Assembly (NCBI GenBank): GCA_964409165.1
Contig: CAYPCH010000112.1
Span: forward strand, 1 to 12,180
DNA from: CAYPCH01 sp964409165
GTDB lineage: Bacteria > Bacillota > Clostridia > Acetivibrionales > Acetivibrionaceae
Length of the DNA: 12,180 nt
Direction: 5' to 3'
Shown here: positions 1 to 6,393 of the stretch, piece by piece
Numbering within the stretch: position 1 is the stretch's first letter
Layout of the letters: each line of letters starts with the position of its first letter
Notes under the pieces: generated by a model
Told to the model about the DNA's origin: nothing
Database searches by the model: none
The model's input: the letters and a program-made list of their open reading frames with translations, nothing else
Position numbers and translations under genes: made by a program

Positions 1-51
1 GTCAATATTATGGACTGTATTAATTATAAATCTTTCCATGAATAATTCAGG

Positions 52-1329
52 TTAATTTATATTTTCTAACATATTTTTATATGTAGCTTTATAGTTTGAT
101 ACTGCTTCGTTTACTTGGAGTCCAAGTTTATACGCTAGCCTTACAGGAACAGCATTTCCTATTTGTTTGTACTTTTCTCCGAGACCGCCCACGAATTCCC
201 AATCATCAGGGAATGTTTGTATCCTTGCGTACTCTCTTACTGTAAAAGGTCTTGTTTCCTCGGGATGACATCGTTCAGTTTGTTTCTGAGAAGGTGAACA
301 AGTCAAGGTAAGACATGGTTCATCCCATGATATCCTTCTTGCCATACCAGTTCGACCTCCACCAGAATAAAAACTTTTACCCATATAAGATTTTTGAATT
401 TCTAGTGGCAAATCTCGCCAATATCCTCCTGGCGGTACAAGTAAAAGTACTTGTTTTTTATTGTTGGAATATTGTTGACCTTCTGATTTTGGAACATTTT
501 TCAGGGCATCCCTTAAAACTTTAATTGTCTTATCCTTTTCCGGAAATTTAAAAATTACGTTTGGTTTAGTACCCACAATCACAACCCTTTCCCTTTTTTG
601 TGGTACTCCAAAATCTACAGCATTTAGTAATTTGTATTGAACATCGTAACCTAAATCTTGTAATATATTAATAATAGTATCAAATGTTCTTCCGCTGTCA
701 TGGCTTATAAGTCCTCTAACGTTTTCGGCCATAAATAGTACAGGGTTAACTTCTTTTATACATCTTGCAAATTCATAAAATAAAGTTCCTCTAGTGTCGT
801 CAAATCCAAGTTTTTTCCCCGCATAACTAAAAGCTTGACAAGGAAATCCCCCAGTTACAACATCTACTTTTGATCTAAAATGCTTAAAGTCAACTTTACG
901 AACATCATTGTTTATGATATTCCAAAGTGGTCTGTTTTTCTTTAGAGTCTCACAACAATAACGATCTATCTCAACATGAGCGACTGTATTTAATCCTGCT
1001 TGTTCAAGTCCAAGAGCTAAACCACCTGCGCCGGCAAACAACTCAATAGCTGTTGTAGCCTGATGAAAAGAATTTGTTTTATGCAGTTGGTAAACTTTCG
1101 CTTCTTCATTCACATTGTTGAAGCTGTTATCATTTAACATAATCTCAAAAGGCTCAATTTCAAGCATATTGCAAAGATTTGAAACATTGCTTTTTATGGG
1201 GTCAAATTTTTCTGAAAGCATTAATGAAAGTTGGTTTTTGGTTATGTTTAACATTTTAGCTAACTGAGTTTGAGTTTTAATATTTTTTTTAGACATTGCT
1301 TCTCGTACTTTAATTTTATCAATATACAT
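52..1329 (-). CDS. DNA (cytosine-5-)-methyltransferase with N-terminal HTH
   Basis: Transfers a methyl group from S-adenosylmethionine to C5 of cytosine in a specific DNA site. The chosen start (425 aa) is the ATG at 1329, preceded by GGAGGAG six bases upstream; an earlier in-frame ATG at 1356 has no such site. Residues about 1-65 look like a Cro/XRE-type helix-turn-helix (TQTQLAKMLNITKNQLSLML). The methyltransferase core has motif I ELFAGAGGL (96-104), motif IV GGFPC with catalytic Cys164, motif VI ENV (202-204), motif VIII QKRER (244-248) and motif X GNAVP (391-395). The variable target-recognition region lies at about 265-345; its specificity cannot be read from sequence. All catalytic motifs are intact, so the enzyme is probably active. 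No endonuclease is present in the window. It may be a solitary methyltransferase or half of a restriction system continuing past position 1. The HTH suggests it represses its own promoter, as known for some HTH-bearing C5 methyltransferases. It lies directly downstream of a broken feoB. Confidence 0.93.
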   Translation of the reverse strand: MYIDKIKVREAMSKKNIKTQTQLAKMLNITKNQLSLMLSEKFDPIKSNVSNLCNMLEIEPFEIMLNDNSFNNVNEEAKVYQLHKTNSFHQATTAIELFAGAGGLALGLEQAGLNTVAHVEIDRYCCETLKKNRPLWNIINNDVRKVDFKHFRSKVDVVTGGFPCQAFSYAGKKLGFDDTRGTLFYEFARCIKEVNPVLFMAENVRGLISHDSGRTFDTIINILQDLGYDVQYKLLNAVDFGVPQKRERVVIVGTKPNVIFKFPEKDKTIKVLRDALKNVPKSEGQQYSNNKKQVLLLVPPGGYWRDLPLEIQKSYMGKSFYSGGGRTGMARRISWDEPCLTLTCSPSQKQTERCHPEETRPFTVREYARIQTFPDDWEFVGGLGEKYKQIGNAVPVRLAYKLGLQVNEAVSNYKATYKNMLENIN

Positions 1330-1372
1330 TATTACTCCTCCATACGAAGAACACAAGTTCTGTTATGAATTA

Positions 1373-1401
1373 ATATTAACAAATAATATCCGTATTAGCA
1401 A
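1373..1401 (-). promoter_or_regulatory. Probable sigma-A promoter of the methyltransferase gene
   Basis: On the minus strand, -35 TTGCTA (1401-1396) and -10 TAATAT (1378-1373) are separated by exactly 17 nt. The start site would fall near 1366, leaving a leader of about 37 nt before the ATG at 1329. The -10 box lies inside the 10-bp palindrome TTAATATTAA (1370-1379), a possible operator for the HTH domain of the encoded enzyme. The call rests on consensus match only. Confidence 0.5.
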
Positions 1402-1485
1402 TATATTTTTATGAAATATTAAAAAACATAAAAATAAGAATGGCACTAATCTATGGAATGAGTGGCTTTTGAAGTCCTCTATAAT

Positions 1486-2931
1486 TTAGAATAAAGCTAA
1501 TATTATTACTTTTGTAAAAGTCTTATCAATAAAAATGTCTAATATTAATTTCATAATTAAAAGCTGAATTTTACCCAATAACCACATTAACAAGCCTTGC
1601 GCCAAGTGCATTTTCTGTTTGACAATGCACATGGTCAGTGCCTGCTTCCCATGGGAACAGGCTTTTTTGAAAAAATTATCAAGGTTGAACGCTACTCTCG
1701 GCAAGTAACCCAAGTCTTCAAGCAATGTAAAAAGAGGAAAGAAAATAGCCATTGGAGGAAGCATTACAGAAACAACCCACGCCAGTGTCCTGTAGACACC
1801 CATTACAACCAATCCATGAAGCCAAGAAGGTGTGCCCACAAAGGTACACAATTCTGTCAATCGATCCTCAACCCAGAAGAGGAAAGAGGCAATTAGTGAA
1901 GAGGGGTAATTGGCACCTGTAATGGTGAGCCAGAAAACAATACCTAAAAGCCCTATCATAATCGGAATTCCGAATATTCTTGATGTAAGAATGCTGTCAA
2001 TTCTCCGATCTGTCCGGTTGTACTTTTCACTTTGAAAAGTTAGAACCTTACTGCATATTTTTTCTGCCGTACAAACGATATGGGACACAATCTTATCCCT
2101 AAAAAGTTCATGATCAATACCTGCGGCATTTAATATTTCTTGTGCCTCATTTATTTTCTGTACAATTGTAAAGTTTTTTATCAAATCATAATCAAGGTAC
2201 TTTTGAAGAGACTTTAAAAGGTCAGTATCTCCATCAAGAAGCTTTAGTGCAACCCATCGGCTGTTAAGTTTGTCTTCGAGGAGCTCTCTTACCGATGGCT
2301 CTAAAATATCAATTGCATGTTCAATTGTATCATCGTATTTGATTTTTACAGGATATGTAGCTGTTTTTTTATTTGTGACATCGTATACTGCATCCATCAA
2401 ATCATTGAGACCTTTTCCGCTTCTTGCGCTGGTGCCGATAACAGGTACGCCAAGTTGCTTTGAGAGTTCCTTTATGTTTATGTTTATTTTCTTTCTTTTT
2501 GCCTCGTCAAGAAGATTTACACATACTATTACATCCGATGTTATTTCCAAAGTTTGAAGAACAATATTCAAATTTCTTTCAAGACAGGTTGCATCGGTCA
2601 CAATTACAGTGGCATCTGGATTGCCAAAGCATATAAAGTCTCTTGCCACTTCTTCTTCTATAGAGCTTGCCATTAAAGAATAAGTACCGGGTATATCTAC
2701 CATGGTAAAATTCCTGTCCTTATGTTTATACTTTCCCTGAGCGTTAGTGACAGTTTTACCGGGCCAGTTTCCTGTATGCTGGTTTAGACCTGTCAGACTA
2801 TTGAATACAGTGCTTTTTCCTACATTAGGATTTCCCGCAAGGGCAATTACTTTATCTTCAGAATTGGTGCGCACGATTTTAAGGTTTGTTTCCAATACTC
2901 CGGAACCTGTCGTTTGGCTTGTCAGACCCAT
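1486..2931 (-). pseudogene. feoB: Truncated FeoB ferrous iron transporter (3' part lost)
   Basis: FeoB is the inner-membrane Fe2+ permease with a cytosolic N-terminal GTPase. The frame encodes 481 aa, while full-length FeoB is usually 650-800. The ATG at 2931 follows a perfect AAGGAGGT. Visible parts are G1 GNPNVGKS (33-40), G3 DIPG (79-82), G4 NLLD (139-142), G5 SAR (168-170), the helical spacer domain, and the first membrane segments from about residue 315. Family sequence runs through GYLPRVAFNLDNFFKKACSH to ALTMC, ending at Cys435. There the usual glycine- and asparagine-rich Gate sequence is replaced by 46 unrelated residues (minus strand from about 1626). The second Gate motif and remaining membrane helices are absent, and no trace of them appears down to position 1. 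Iron transport by this product is very unlikely, although the GTPase part could still be made. Whether the cause is a deletion or an insertion whose other end lies outside the window cannot be decided here. Confidence 0.88.
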
Positions 2932-2958
2932 TTTGATAATACCTCCTTGTTGCGTGCT

Positions 2959-3198
2959 CTAAAGAGCTTCAATAAAAATTTTTGAGGCTTCTTCAGAGCG
3001 CAGAGCTATAACTGCACCACGTATATGATATGCAATTGGATCCCCTGAAGGACTTTTTTGCAATGCTTCTACTTCGGTATCGCAGATTAACCCCAAATCC
3101 AGCATCCTTCTGCGGGCTATTCCATCAGAAGTAAGCATCCTCACTTTGCCTTTTTTACCTAAAGGCAAATAATTAAGCGGTATATAATTATTTTTCAT
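2959..3198 (-). CDS. feoA: FeoA family ferrous iron transport protein
   Basis: Small cytosolic SH3-like protein that acts with FeoB in Fe2+ uptake. The product is 79 aa from the ATG at 3198, which is preceded by AGGAGGT seven bases upstream; a longer frame from a GTG at 3216 would place that ribosome binding site inside the coding region. Typical family sequence is visible: PLGKKGKVRML near the N-terminus, RRRMLDLGL in the centre, and a C-terminal strand region with IRGAVIALRSEEASKI. It stops 27 nt before feoB, which has its own strong ribosome binding site, so the two form an operon. FeoA itself looks intact even though its FeoB partner is truncated. Expression is probably controlled through the structured leader and divergent control region at 3199-3400. 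Confidence 0.92.
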   Translation of the reverse strand: MKNNYIPLNYLPLGKKGKVRMLTSDGIARRRMLDLGLICDTEVEALQKSPSGDPIAYHIRGAVIALRSEEASKIFIEAL

Positions 3199-3239
3199 TG
3201 AACATACCTCCTGCACATATTATGTTTATATTTTATTAG

Positions 3240-3348
3240 GCCTCTTGGAGTGAAATGAAAGAGGCAAAATTCAGTACCCTCGATGGGTGCTCAATTTTAT
3301 TAGCGCCATTTCCTAGAAGGAAATCTGGCAAAAAGCTTTGGGACTAAT
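3240..3348 (-). promoter_or_regulatory. Structured 5' leader of feoAB with three hairpins
   Basis: The untranslated region upstream of feoA carries three consecutive stem-loops. The first, 3348-3299, has an ATTAG/CTAAT closing helix around an inner stem GCC-ATTTCC / GGAAAT-GGC with a TTCTA loop. The second, 3290-3274, is CACCC/GGGT-type with a 5-nt loop. The third, 3265-3240, is a perfect 7-bp GCCTCTT/AAGAGGC stem with a 12-nt loop. No uridine run follows the third stem on the minus strand, so it is not a simple terminator. The layout suggests a cis-regulatory RNA, but I do not recognise a known riboswitch class. In particular I do not see the conserved GGCAAU and GGGACAG elements that I recall for the NiCo/Fe2+ (czcD) riboswitch. 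The second stem pairs slightly better as plus-strand RNA. Confidence 0.4.
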
Positions 3349-3357
3349 TTTTTCCCT

Positions 3358-3384
3358 ATATTAACATATGTAAAGTAAAATCAA
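3358..3384 (-). promoter_or_regulatory. Possible feoAB promoter
   Basis: On the minus strand, -35 TTGATT (3384-3379) is followed 15 nt later by TAATAT (3363-3358), or 18 nt later by TATAGG. Spacing is not ideal with either choice. Initiation here would include all three leader hairpins in the feoA transcript. The inverted repeat at 3362-3391 overlaps both boxes. Confidence 0.3.
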
Positions 3385-3391
3385 TATGTTA
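3362..3391. promoter_or_regulatory. 8-bp inverted repeat, candidate operator
   Basis: TAACATAT (3362-3369) and ATATGTTA (3384-3391) form a perfect 8-bp inverted repeat with 14 nt between the arms. It covers the probable feoAB promoter and could also serve a plus-strand promoter (TTAACA at 3361-3366, TATGTT at 3385-3390, 18-nt spacing). It does not match the Fur-box consensus GATAATNATTATC in any obvious way, so no regulator is named. Confidence 0.4.
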
Positions 3392-3424
3392 CGTATGTTT
3401 AAATAGCATAAGGAGGGATTACGC

Positions 3425-3451
3425 ATGTATTATGCATTATGTATATTTTAA
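3425..3451 (+). CDS. Eight-codon mini-ORF with strong ribosome binding site
   Basis: AAGGAGGG (3410-3417) stands seven bases before an ATG that opens the frame MYYALCIF and stops at TAA 3449-3451. The ribosome binding site is as good as those of the real genes in this window. It lies upstream of the kinase and between two possible promoters. It may be a leader peptide, a vestige of a lost gene start, or chance; nothing in the peptide gives a function. Confidence 0.25.
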   Translation: MYYALCIF

Positions 3452-3461
3452 TTAATAAAAA

Positions 3462-3485
3462 ATGTTACAATTTATGTTACAATTT
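3462..3485 (+). repeat. Perfect tandem 12-mer at the kinase promoter
   Basis: ATGTTACAATTT occurs twice in direct succession (3462-3473 and 3474-3485). The first copy supplies the likely -35 box TTACAA of the kinase promoter. This could be a duplicated regulator site or a slippage duplication. Confidence 0.7.
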
Positions 3486-3492
3486 ATATGTA
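3465..3492 (+). promoter_or_regulatory. Possible promoter of the Ser/Thr kinase gene
   Basis: -35 TTACAA (3465-3470) and -10 TATGTA (3487-3492) are 16 nt apart, placing the start near 3500 and giving a leader of about 34 nt. Match to consensus is moderate. Confidence 0.35.
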
Positions 3493-3533
3493 CGGAAAGT
3501 TTAACTTTATTAAAGCAATAGGGGTGCTTGCTC

Positions 3534-4859
3534 ATGCTCGAGAAAGGCTGGATATTTGATAATAAGTATGAAATATTGGAAGTATTGGGTTCAGGCGGAA
3601 TGGGAACCGTATATTTGGCTAAAAATGTACGACTGGATAGTCTATGGGCAATTAAGGAAGCGCACAAGGAGAAGGGCAAAAAGATCAACTTGCTGGCAGA
3701 GCCTAATATTTTGAAAAGGCTTAACCATCCTTCGCTCCCAAGGATTTTTGATATTATTGAGGGTGAAAACCATATTTATATCATATTGGATTACATAGAA
3801 GGAACAACACTAAAAGAACTCCTTGAAAAGCAAGGGAGATTTCCAGAAGAAACAGTTACTGATTGGGCAAAACAGATTTGTGAAATACTTGATTACCTGC
3901 ATAGTCAAAAACCTAATCCTATAATATATAGGGACATGAAACCTTCAAATTTAATGCTTTCCAATGATGGGAAAATCACGCTGATAGATTTTGGTATAGC
4001 CAGGGAGCATAAGGAAAATTCCTCTCAGGACACAACATACATAGGAACTAAAGGATTTGCAGCACCTGAACAATACGGATTGTCACAAACTGACGAAAGA
4101 ACTGATATATATGGTCTTGGAATGACGCTTTACAATTTGCTTACCGGAAAAAGTCCAAATGAGCCACCTTATGAAATTATACCAGTTAGAAGCTTAAGCA
4201 AAAAGTACTCAAAAGGTATAGAACATATTATCGAAAAATGTACCCAGCAAAACCCGCAAAAAAGATATAAAACAATTAGCCATCTGGTTGGTGATTTAAA
4301 CAATATTGATAAGATTGTGGATAAAAATAGGAAAAACATTAAACCAAATATCTTTAAAACTGCCGTTATTGTTCTTACCGTCCTTTTTGGAGTTCTTGCA
4401 TTTATTGGCTGGACTAAAATGAATGCTCTGTCGGATAAAAATTTGTTTGTAGCAATAAAGAACCCGGGTGGTTTTTGGCAAGATAGCAACCCATATATAG
4501 GAATATTGGGAATCATTGGCTTGGTAATTATTTTAGCTGTGCTTATGTCAAAAAAGGTAACAGGCGTTATTACAAAAATAAAAAGAAACGCTAAAAGAAA
4601 CGTTGATGGTTTGTTTTATGAAGAAAATAGGCTTGATAATGAAGAAGACAATATAGCAAATAAAGAAAGCAGTATAGCTAATAAAGGGGATAGTAATGAT
4701 AATATAAAAGCAAAATCGGTGTTTTCAGCAATGGATTCAGATTTAGAAAAAGAACTGAAGGATATTAAGAACAAACTAAATAAAAATGAGCCCGATAAAA
4801 CTACCGCGGATAATGCTGTTGAAGATACTGTATTGCTGGATGAAAATGAAAGACCTTAA
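3534..4859 (+). CDS. Membrane-anchored eukaryotic-like Ser/Thr protein kinase
   Basis: Hanks-type kinase that phosphorylates Ser/Thr using ATP. The ATG at 3534 gives 441 aa and has AGGGG nine bases upstream; an in-frame TTG at 3528 is too close to that site. The kinase domain occupies about residues 12-265: glycine loop GSGGMGTV (19-26), ATP lysine in AIKE (Lys41), helix-C Glu56, catalytic loop YRDMKPSN with Asp134 (Tyr replaces the usual His of HRD), DFG at 152-154 and APE at 177-179. All catalytic residues are present, so activity is expected. Two hydrophobic segments at about 275-294 and 321-339 would put a short loop of about 27 residues outside the cell and the rest in the cytosol. There are no PASTA domains, so it is not a typical PrkC/PknB cell-wall sensor. 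The charged C-terminal tail (about 345-441) ends with a TVLLDE segment whose Thr432 could be a phosphosite. No phosphatase gene lies beside it. A terminator follows. Confidence 0.92.
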   Translation: MLEKGWIFDNKYEILEVLGSGGMGTVYLAKNVRLDSLWAIKEAHKEKGKKINLLAEPNILKRLNHPSLPRIFDIIEGENHIYIILDYIEGTTLKELLEKQGRFPEETVTDWAKQICEILDYLHSQKPNPIIYRDMKPSNLMLSNDGKITLIDFGIAREHKENSSQDTTYIGTKGFAAPEQYGLSQTDERTDIYGLGMTLYNLLTGKSPNEPPYEIIPVRSLSKKYSKGIEHIIEKCTQQNPQKRYKTISHLVGDLNNIDKIVDKNRKNIKPNIFKTAVIVLTVLFGVLAFIGWTKMNALSDKNLFVAIKNPGGFWQDSNPYIGILGIIGLVIILAVLMSKKVTGVITKIKRNAKRNVDGLFYEENRLDNEEDNIANKESSIANKGDSNDNIKAKSVFSAMDSDLEKELKDIKNKLNKNEPDKTTADNAVEDTVLLDENERP

Positions 4860-4988
4860 TAAATATTCTATTTATATTTTAAATATATTGAAAAAATTAT
4901 GATTTTAATATATTATTTTCTGAAAATTTATCGTATAATATTAAATATTGGAAAGATTTTAATAATTATTATAGACAAAACAATAGCA

Positions 4989-5024
4989 GGCGATGAATAT
5001 TTTATATCGCCCTTTTAATTTTTT
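4989..5024 (+). terminator. Rho-independent terminator after the kinase gene
   Basis: GGCGAT (4989-4994) pairs with ATCGCC (5006-5011) around an 11-nt loop, followed by a T-rich run (5013-5024). It separates the kinase transcript from the FIST gene. Confidence 0.8.
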
Positions 5025-5027
5025 GAT

Positions 5028-5057
5028 TTGTAGCATTTTTATATAAAGAAATATATA
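5028..5057 (+). promoter_or_regulatory. Weak candidate promoter of the FIST gene
   Basis: TTGTAG (5028-5033) and TATATA (5052-5057) are 18 nt apart, in very AT-rich DNA where chance matches are common. A promoter must exist here because a terminator lies directly upstream, but the exact boxes are uncertain. Confidence 0.22.
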
Positions 5058-5110
5058 AATATCAAACCAGAAATTTGTCGAAGGATGCTGGTTTTCAGGG
5101 GGAGAGCAAT

Positions 5111-6271
5111 ATGTTAAAAGTAGCTGTAGGACATAGTGAAGATGTTATTATTGAAGAAGCTGTCCGGGAAGTTTTAGATCAGATTCGAGCCTCTTTAGGA
5201 GATTTAGTTCCCCAAGCAGGCATACTATTCTCTGCTCTGGATTGTGACCATTCATACATATTAAAAAAGATACGTTCTGAGTTTCCGTCTATTGAACTTA
5301 TAGGGTGCACAACAGACGGTGAAATGTCTTCTGTTTATGGTTTTACAGAGGACTCAATCAGTCTTATGGTTTTTGTTTCGGATTCGGTTGAAATACGTGC
5401 AGGATTAGGAAAAGGTTGTACGGTACGCGGAAAAGAAGTAGGCATTGAGGTTGCTTCTATAGCCCGTGAGGGGTTAAAGCACTGCCGTAATGAGGAGCAA
5501 TTTGCGATTGTTCTTCAAGATCCTCTGAATGCAGGTATATTGGAAATTGAAAAGGGTATTGAAGAAATACTGGGACGGAATTTTCCTTTGATCGGTGCTG
5601 CTTCTGCGGCTCATTCCAAAAAGAAGAATACACTTCAGTTCTATAATGATGATGTTGTGACCGATAGTGTTGTACTGTTGCTTTTTGCAGGTCCTGTTGT
5701 ATTTTCATGCGGTATTCAGGGCGGACATGCTCCTATGGGAGGAAAAGAAGTGATAACATCGGCAAACAAGAATGTCATTTATACTATTGGGAATAGACCG
5801 GCATTGAAATATTTTGAGCAATATGCAGGGAGCGAGCACAGCTTGTTTATGAACTATTGTTTTGCAATATTTCCGAAAGACAGGGAAGGTTTTTATGTAC
5901 GGAGTGCTCCTTTTTGTGATCCTGAAACAGGAAGTGTAACCTTAAACGGTATCGTTGAGCAAGGGGATTATGTACAGATTGGATCAGTTGATAAGGAGAC
6001 GTGCATAGATTCATGTACACAATCTATACGGATGGCACTGGAAAACTATCCAGGTTCAAGACCTTCGGCGGTTCTTCTGTTTTCATGTGCAGGAAGGAAG
6101 ATGATGTTGGGTACACAGGTAATAAAAGAAACTCAAACGGTAGAAAAATATTTGGGGGGAATACCTTTTAGCGGATTTTATTCCTATGGAGAGATAGGAC
6201 CTCTTTCAAAAGGCAGTAAATCGCTTTTTCATGGAACTACTTTTATAACACTGCTTATTGGATCTGCTTAG
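5111..6271 (+). CDS. FIST N and FIST C domain sensory protein
   Basis: FIST proteins are signal-input modules thought to bind small ligands such as amino acids, and are often linked to chemotaxis or cyclic di-GMP output. The ATG at 5111 (386 aa) is chosen because AGGGGGAG lies six bases upstream; an in-frame TTG at 5075 has no such site. The N-terminal half matches FIST N: early segment VAVGHSED, then LIGCTTDGEMSSVYGF, the conserved CTTDGE-type turn, at about residues 73-88. The C-terminal half matches FIST C, ending with VLLFSCAGRKMMLG and GGIPFSGFYSYGEIGP, the typical F(S)CxGR and GFYxYGEIGP signatures. There is no signal peptide or transmembrane segment, so it is cytosolic. It has no output domain of its own; the next gene downstream, 122 nt away on the same strand, encodes a GGDEF protein. 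The two probably act together. The ligand is unknown. Confidence 0.88.
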   Translation: MLKVAVGHSEDVIIEEAVREVLDQIRASLGDLVPQAGILFSALDCDHSYILKKIRSEFPSIELIGCTTDGEMSSVYGFTEDSISLMVFVSDSVEIRAGLGKGCTVRGKEVGIEVASIAREGLKHCRNEEQFAIVLQDPLNAGILEIEKGIEEILGRNFPLIGAASAAHSKKKNTLQFYNDDVVTDSVVLLLFAGPVVFSCGIQGGHAPMGGKEVITSANKNVIYTIGNRPALKYFEQYAGSEHSLFMNYCFAIFPKDREGFYVRSAPFCDPETGSVTLNGIVEQGDYVQIGSVDKETCIDSCTQSIRMALENYPGSRPSAVLLFSCAGRKMMLGTQVIKETQTVEKYLGGIPFSGFYSYGEIGPLSKGSKSLFHGTTFITLLIGSA

Positions 6272-6393
6272 TAATGTTGAAATATAACTTCTATTGCTAT
6301 TGCATTTTTAACATTATGAAAGACTGGAAATAAGTATTGATTGAAAGTACTGGTATTTCGTTTTAAGAAAAATCTGCTGGAGGCTATAAAGTT

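Noticed and set aside
1..39. Minus-strand frame starting with ATG at 39 (MERFIINTVHNID) running off the window
   Set aside because: Only 13 codons are visible, there is no good ribosome binding site, and it is in the same frame just after the methyltransferase stop. Too little to call a gene.
1597..1896. Plus-strand 99-codon open frame over feoB
   Set aside because: Antisense to clear FeoB membrane-domain coding sequence, with no ribosome binding site and no recognisable domain.
3240..3348. NiCo/Fe2+ (czcD) riboswitch or cyclic di-GMP riboswitch in the feo leader
   Set aside because: Hairpins are present, but the conserved bases I recall for these classes were not found, so only a generic structured leader is reported.
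3362..3391. Fur box at the feo promoter
   Set aside because: The inverted repeat has a 14-nt spacer and no GATAAT-type half sites.
6272..6316. Terminator between the FIST and GGDEF genes (TAATGTT/AACATTA)
   Set aside because: A 7-bp AT-rich stem with a 31-nt loop and no T-run would be too weak; the two genes are more likely cotranscribed.
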